This document shows positions 7,053-9,902 of a stretch of 9,902 nt of DNA, in pieces. Below the pieces are notes generated by a model. It was not told the DNA's origin and searched no databases. It saw nothing but the letters and a program-made list of their open reading frames with translations. Both the position numbers and the translations under genes were made by a program. Position 1 is the stretch's first letter. Each line of letters starts with the position of its first letter. Source of the DNA: JBGTKH01 sp041744735. GTDB lineage: Bacteria; Planctomycetota; Planctomycetia; Pirellulales; Pirellulaceae. Location: the NCBI GenBank assembly GCA_041744735.1, contig JBGTKH010000479.1, positions 1 through 9,902 on the forward strand, in the 5' to 3' direction.

Positions 7053-8305
7053 ATGAACGCAAATGGCAGCAACAAACTTCCGCGTATCGGTCACCACGCA
7101 CTCGCCCCGCTTGTCCGTTGGTTTTGGCTGGTGGGCTGGCTGTGCGTGGGAATCGCTCTTGTATTTCTTGCCGCACCATGTCCGCAACCCTCGGTGGCGG
7201 ACGCAGCTACCTTCCAGACACCCACCGCGAACGGCGCGGCGTTCGCGCCCATCGAAGAAATTCGAGTGGGCCAAAAGGTACATACTGACATTCCGCCGGA
7301 CGCGATCATGGCGCCCGAGGACGGTTCGTCGGAAGAATCTGGATCAGCGATTGACAGGGCTACATGGAAGCGCGTCCAGCTTCAGGCCACAGAGCGCTGG
7401 CTCGATGGAACGGTCGATGAGATCGAGATCGAAACGTTGCAGCCGCCAGAGTGGTTCGCGGATCACGACGTTCGAGTTGCCGGCGACGCACCCATTCCGC
7501 TTGATTTGGTGGAAATGGGCCTGCCGCCAGACATGCGTGCACAAGTAGTCGCGATTGCCCCTTGTCCACCCATTGCTTCCGGCCCTGGCCGGTGCGTATT
7601 GACGACCGTCAACAGCCTCAGCCGCGACGTCTGGGAGCTAACCGTTCGCTGCGCCGATGACCGCGAAGAGACGATCCGATGCACGGGGAATCACAAGTTT
7701 TACTCCGAAACTCGCCGTGGTTGGGTTTCTGCAAAGGACCTGCGAGCCACCGAAGAACTTGACGGTGCCACGGGGCGGCCACCGTCGTGCGAATTCGCCC
7801 GGTGCCGGGTTCGCAACGAGTCTACAACCTTACCGTTGAAGGAGAACATACCTACCGCGTATCTTCTGCAGCGTGCCTGGTACACAATAATAATTGCGGC
7901 TTTAGCTTCTTTAATCTAAAAGTTGGACGCGAAATCACGCCCGCGGTCGATGACCTCTCTCCGGGCATCATTCGCACCTTCAAGGATAGTAATGTTACAC
8001 CGTCCGTAACTCAGACTGAAACCGTGCTGTACCGTGTGTGAGGTGAAGAGGCGGGACGCGTTGGCTCATACCTGACACGTACGAAGCCAATGTCACGCGC
8101 GCAGGCGCTGCAAGACTTGGCCCTCGATCCGACATGGGGAAATTCAAGAGTATGGTTGTCGGAAGTAAGAGTTCCAAGTGGAATACCGATTTATGAAGGA
8201 GTGGCAGCGCCGCAAGGAGCGCTTCGTGGCGGTGGGAGTCAAGTGTTTATCCCGCGCGAGTGGTTAGTAGATGGCTGGTTTGGGTTGCCTACCATACTGA
8301 GGTGA
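7053..8305 (+). pseudogene. Membrane-anchored HINT C-part + TNT-like toxin (copy A), frameshifted
   Basis: From ATG 7053 the chain has a membrane helix at about 22-40, then FAPIEEIRVGQKV (64-76, HINT block after the nucleophile), IAPCPPIASGPG (168-179) and TGNHKFYS (211-218, with the conserved HINT Thr and His) followed by GWVSAKDL. At about residue 240 the frame breaks. The continuing HINT sequence, RVYNLTVEGEHTYRVSS and CLVHNN, lies in the -1 frame, so a shift occurred between 7763 and 7787, where there is a GGGG run at 7772-7775. In the original frame the ORF ends at 7919 with unrelated residues. The HINT-terminal His-Asn codons are 7883-7888. The toxin tip that follows is interrupted by TGA at 8039-8041 and ends at 8303-8305. 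Alternative start: TTG 7029. An assembly error could explain the frameshift; two independent breaks favour decay. Confidence 0.7.
7889..8305 (+). other. C-terminal toxin tip resembling TNT NAD+ glycohydrolase, interrupted by TGA
   Basis: After the HINT His-Asn the frame gives a leader (NNCGFSFFNLKVGREI) and then ETVLYRV, stop, GEEAGRVGSYLTRT. Next come VWLSEVRVPSGIPIYEG and APQGALRGGGSQVFIPREW, closing with LVDGWFGLPTILR. The order of an early Arg, a GsYLT segment, a V-x-V-P-x-G strand and a GGGxQ-hydrophobic strand matches what I know of the TNT family (tuberculosis necrotizing toxin, NAD+ glycohydrolase), where the GGGxQ glutamine is catalytically important. This assignment comes from memory of the family pattern and is not a search result; an ADP-ribosyltransferase-like fold is the main alternative. 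The stop at 8039-8041 needs only one G-to-A change from TGG (Trp). Base composition is visibly less GC-rich than in the transporter genes. Confidence 0.5.
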
Positions 8306-8559
8306 GCGAATTGAGCGTTATTCAAAAACTTGAAAGCCTGCGGATGGCATTGCAAAACGGCGACCCCGCAATGTGTGGCAATGCGCCTAGATGGGTTCGA
8401 GAGGAAGTTCTTAAACGACTTAACCAGTTATTGGAAGAACCCGAAGATATCGTGACGGCGCGAGTCGAGTCGTTTGTGACCGGCGCAACTCGCTTCGTAG
8501 CGGACGGATGTGGCACGGAGTGCGATAGACTACTTGAGTCGTTGTCGAATATCACTTAA
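8302..8559 (+). CDS. Small acidic protein, candidate immunity protein
   Basis: The 85-residue protein is predicted mostly helical and acidic (about 14 Asp/Glu against 9 Lys/Arg). It has no membrane segment and no signal peptide, so it is presumably cytoplasmic. The GTG at 8302 overlaps the toxin-frame stop (TGA 8303-8305), an arrangement that couples a toxin to its cognate immunity gene. No strong Shine-Dalgarno precedes the GTG, which fits coupled translation. An in-frame upstream start at 8260 would lie inside the toxin tip and is less likely. The family is not recognised; function is inferred only from position, size and charge. The gene is less GC-rich than the surroundings (the line 8401-8460 is 45% GC). 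It appears intact while its toxin partner is broken, a common outcome because immunity can still protect against kin. Confidence 0.65.
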   Translation: MSELSVIQKLESLRMALQNGDPAMCGNAPRWVREEVLKRLNQLLEEPEDIVTARVESFVTGATRFVADGCGTECDRLLESLSNIT

Positions 8560-8591
8560 CCGGCCCCTTCCGAAGCGCCGGCACGTTGGTG

Positions 8592-8975
8592 ATGGTGGGC
8601 GCCGATGCGGAACAAATTGCAATGTCTCCGGCGACTGCGACCGGCCAACCCGAAGCCGGCCGCTGGAACTGGACAACGCTGCTGCTGGTGGCCGCCACCG
8701 TGCCGATCGCACTGGCCGGCTATCAGATTGGCCGGAGGAAACGTCACGTCGCACAACAGCCCACCGAGGCCGTTGACAGCGTGTTCGGCAGCCGAGATCT
8801 GGACGAACTATGGTCGCGAATTCCCGATACGCTGGGCCAGCGTCACGAGCCCTACGACCTGACGGACATTGAATTGGACGAACTTTGCGACACACTGTTC
8901 CACGATGAAACTCTGGCACTGGAATCCAGCCAGCGCAGACACCGAGCGCCGCTCGTCCTGGACAACCGAACCTGA
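8592..8975 (+). CDS. HINT N-side membrane protein, copy B, nucleophile lost
   Basis: The 127-residue product from ATG 8592 (GTG 8589 and TTG 8586 are adjacent alternatives) has no visible Shine-Dalgarno. It matches the end of the copy A N-side ORF: a linker (TATGQPEAG), a membrane helix at about 27-44 (TTLLLVAATVPIALAGYQ), a positive GRRKRH stop-transfer, then an acidic tail with AVDSVFGSRDLDELWS and LDELCDTLFHDETLAL. The tail is well conserved between copies (DSVF, DLDxLWSxIP, LDELCxTLFHxETL), suggesting that it was under selection before or after duplication. The frame is open upstream only to 8538 and includes FRSAGTLV, the HINT start without its Cys. It may be expressed as a small membrane protein or be a silent fragment. 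Function unknown. Confidence 0.45.
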   Translation: MVGADAEQIAMSPATATGQPEAGRWNWTTLLLVAATVPIALAGYQIGRRKRHVAQQPTEAVDSVFGSRDLDELWSRIPDTLGQRHEPYDLTDIELDELCDTLFHDETLALESSQRRHRAPLVLDNRT

Positions 8976-8995
8976 AAACTCTAAGAATCTATTGC

Positions 8996-9000
8996 AGAGG
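8996..9000 (+). promoter_or_regulatory. Shine-Dalgarno for the second HINT ORF of copy B
   Basis: AGAGG lies nine bases before ATG 9010. It argues that this ORF starts independently of the preceding one instead of being the tail of a single longer gene. Confidence 0.5.
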
Positions 9001-9009
9001 CATGGACTC

Positions 9010-9831
9010 ATGAAAACCGCGATACATCCGATCTATCAATCCGCCAGTGCCCCACCCGCCGTCCGTATTCGTTTCGGACGATTGTGGCTTCTGGGTTGGC
9101 TTGCCGTGGGGGCGGCGCTGGTTTACATCGCTGCGCCGAAACAGGCACAACCAACACTGGCGTCTATTCAAGCAACGCCCGTTGTGGCCAACCAGCAGTC
9201 ATCGGCCACCGCGGCGAGGCCCTTGCTGAAACCGATCGAGCAGATTCGCGTCGGCGAACGGGTGCTGGGCGAGAACCCGTTGCTCGACGCTGCCGCTAGC
9301 GACGTTCCCGAGCCGAACGCGGCAACTTGGCGACAACTCGAATTGCGGATGGCCGAACCGGGCGGCAAGCAGCTCGACATCGTCATGCTACGGCCGCTCG
9401 AGTGGATCGAGGGTCGCGGCGCCAAGGTCGGTGGAACGATCGACCTGGACCTGCCCGAAATGTCCGCATCAGGCTCCGCGGACGTTCTTGCCATCCGCCC
9501 CTGCCCAACCATTCAAAGCGGCGCCGGACATGTGGTCACGGCCACGTTCGCCCACGACGCGGTCGACAACCTGTTGAATCTTTACGTCGAGGGGTTGGAG
9601 AAGCCAATTGGATGCACGCTCAATCACGCCTTTTGGTCGGAAGACCGCCAGGACTTTGTGCCAGCCGAGTCACTACGCATCGGCGAACGCTTACGCACCG
9701 AGACCCGCGGCGTAGTTTCATTGGCGGCTGTCACGAAACGCCCTGGCGAAGCCCGTGTTTACAACCTCGAAGTACACCTCACTCACGTATACCGGGTAAG
9801 TGCCCAGGGCAAACGCATCTTAGTTGGGTGA
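9010..9831 (+). CDS. Membrane-anchored HINT-domain protein, copy B, truncated before His-Asn
   Basis: The 273-residue protein has a basic N-terminus and one membrane helix at about 25-42 (LWLLGWLAVGAALVYIAAP). A Pro/Ala/Gln-rich linker is followed by LKPIEQIRVGERVLG (73-87), the first HINT block after the nucleophile. Further HINT landmarks are IRPCPTIQSGAGHVVT (162-177), CTLNHAFWSEDRQDFVPAESL (202-222, conserved Thr and His) and RVYNLEVHLTHVYRV (249-263). It then stops at ILVG, where HINT proteins normally read LVHN. Thus the C-terminal Asn (and its His) needed for cleavage is absent, and the preceding ORF lacks the Cys. The start at ATG 9010 is chosen for AGAGG nine bases upstream; longer in-frame readings from 8869 run through the neighbouring ORF and are shadows. 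It is paralogous to the 7053 ORF, which is its broken counterpart. By itself it cannot catalyse HINT autoprocessing. Confidence 0.75.
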   Translation: MKTAIHPIYQSASAPPAVRIRFGRLWLLGWLAVGAALVYIAAPKQAQPTLASIQATPVVANQQSSATAARPLLKPIEQIRVGERVLGENPLLDAAASDVPEPNAATWRQLELRMAEPGGKQLDIVMLRPLEWIEGRGAKVGGTIDLDLPEMSASGSADVLAIRPCPTIQSGAGHVVTATFAHDAVDNLLNLYVEGLEKPIGCTLNHAFWSEDRQDFVPAESLRIGERLRTETRGVVSLAAVTKRPGEARVYNLEVHLTHVYRVSAQGKRILVG

Positions 9832-9902
9832 GAGGATTATTCGCGGTGGCCTTGCCGAAGTGAAGGCTAGCAGCGAAGGATTTCCGTGGGTTGTTTCAGG
9901 AA
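9824..9902 (+). pseudogene. Start of another coding fragment, likely a second toxin tip, off the window end
   Basis: Reading from 9824 (just after an in-frame TAG at 9821-9823) to the window end gives an uninterrupted chain, LGERIIRGGLAEVKASSEGF and then PWVVSG, in a frame different from the HINT ORF that stops at 9829-9831. Its residue mix looks like real protein. It lies exactly where the C-terminal tip of copy B should be, after the missing LVHN. I infer that a short deletion removed His-Asn and shifted the frame. The family is not recognised and only about 26 residues are visible. Confidence 0.35.

Larger units (their letters stand above)
8563..9831 (+). repeat. Second, diverged copy of the two-ORF HINT cassette
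   Basis: Similarity to 6578 onward begins abruptly with GCCCCTTCCGAAG (8563-8575, matching 6578-6590), four bases after the stop of the small acidic gene. The two copies then run in parallel: the nucleotide match is strong through the membrane-helix ORF, and the match is at protein level through the second ORF. Copy B lacks the 24 bases corresponding to 6591-6614 and ends its HINT just before the His-Asn. It looks like an orphan or donor cassette of the kind seen behind polymorphic-toxin genes. Confidence 0.75.

Noticed and set aside
7763..7787. Programmed -1 frameshift in the HINT ORF
   Set aside because: There is a GGGG run but no X-XXY-YYZ heptamer in the right frame and no clear stimulatory stem-loop, and a second lesion (TGA 8039) lies downstream.
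8039..8041. Selenocysteine or Trp recoding of the in-frame TGA
   Set aside because: No hairpin resembling a SECIS element was seen after it, TNT-type proteins are not selenoproteins, and I know of no TGA reassignment in planctomycetes; a nonsense change is simpler.
9327..9863. 178-codon frame overlapping the copy B HINT gene
   Set aside because: Arg/Pro/Gly-rich shadow in another frame of a well-supported HINT protein.

Overview
The window reads as a high-GC bacterial chromosome segment, most likely from a planctomycete (Pirellulales-like). That placement is an inference. It rests on an ABC exporter with a degenerate C39-like N-terminus, HINT proteins carrying internal membrane helices, and large palindromic intergenic elements with AGCGCAAGCGAGG- and GCCGCTTGCGAGCTAA-type motifs that I associate with that group. 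No rRNA, tRNA, CRISPR array or transposase gene is visible.

Layout, left half (1-5983, + strand). An 84-bp inverted repeat (1-200) and a small operator-like dyad (198-223) precede a three-gene type I secretion-like operon. It encodes an ABC exporter subunit (258-2471), an HlyD-type periplasmic adaptor (2468-3976, ATGA overlap, strong Shine-Dalgarno) and a TolC-family outer-membrane lipoprotein (4301-5983, TTG start with a good Shine-Dalgarno). A nested palindromic element (4051-4261) sits between the adaptor and TolC genes. The exporter's nucleotide-binding domain departs from consensus at every ATPase motif, so whether it hydrolyses ATP is open.

Layout, right half (5987-9902). This is a rearranged polymorphic-toxin region. 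A truncated membrane-protein gene on the minus strand (5987-6145) meets, at about 6145, the headless C-terminal part of a HINT-containing protein (6142-6978). That fragment carries the HINT nucleophile motif CFVAGT and a membrane helix. The next ORF (from 7053) starts with a second membrane helix and holds the rest of the HINT domain, the terminal His-Asn and a C-terminal toxin domain that resembles the TNT family of NAD+ glycohydrolases. It is broken by one frameshift (7763-7787) and one in-frame TGA (8039-8041). A small acidic protein (8302-8559) starts inside the toxin stop codon and is the natural immunity candidate.

Four bases after that gene a second, diverged copy of the same two-ORF HINT cassette begins (8563-9831). 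It has an exact in-frame 24-base loss that removes the nucleophilic Cys, and it ends just before the His-Asn. It is followed by a different coding fragment (9824-9902) that runs off the window, probably the start of another toxin tip.

How the parts fit: the left half is a self-contained envelope-spanning export machine of unknown cargo. The right half looks like a cassette array in which toxin tips are exchanged at HINT boundaries. In both copies the HINT domain is divided over two membrane-anchored ORFs in different frames, which is the most unusual architectural signal in the window. Neither copy is intact as it stands, so decay and a genuine split system have to be distinguished by comparison with relatives.
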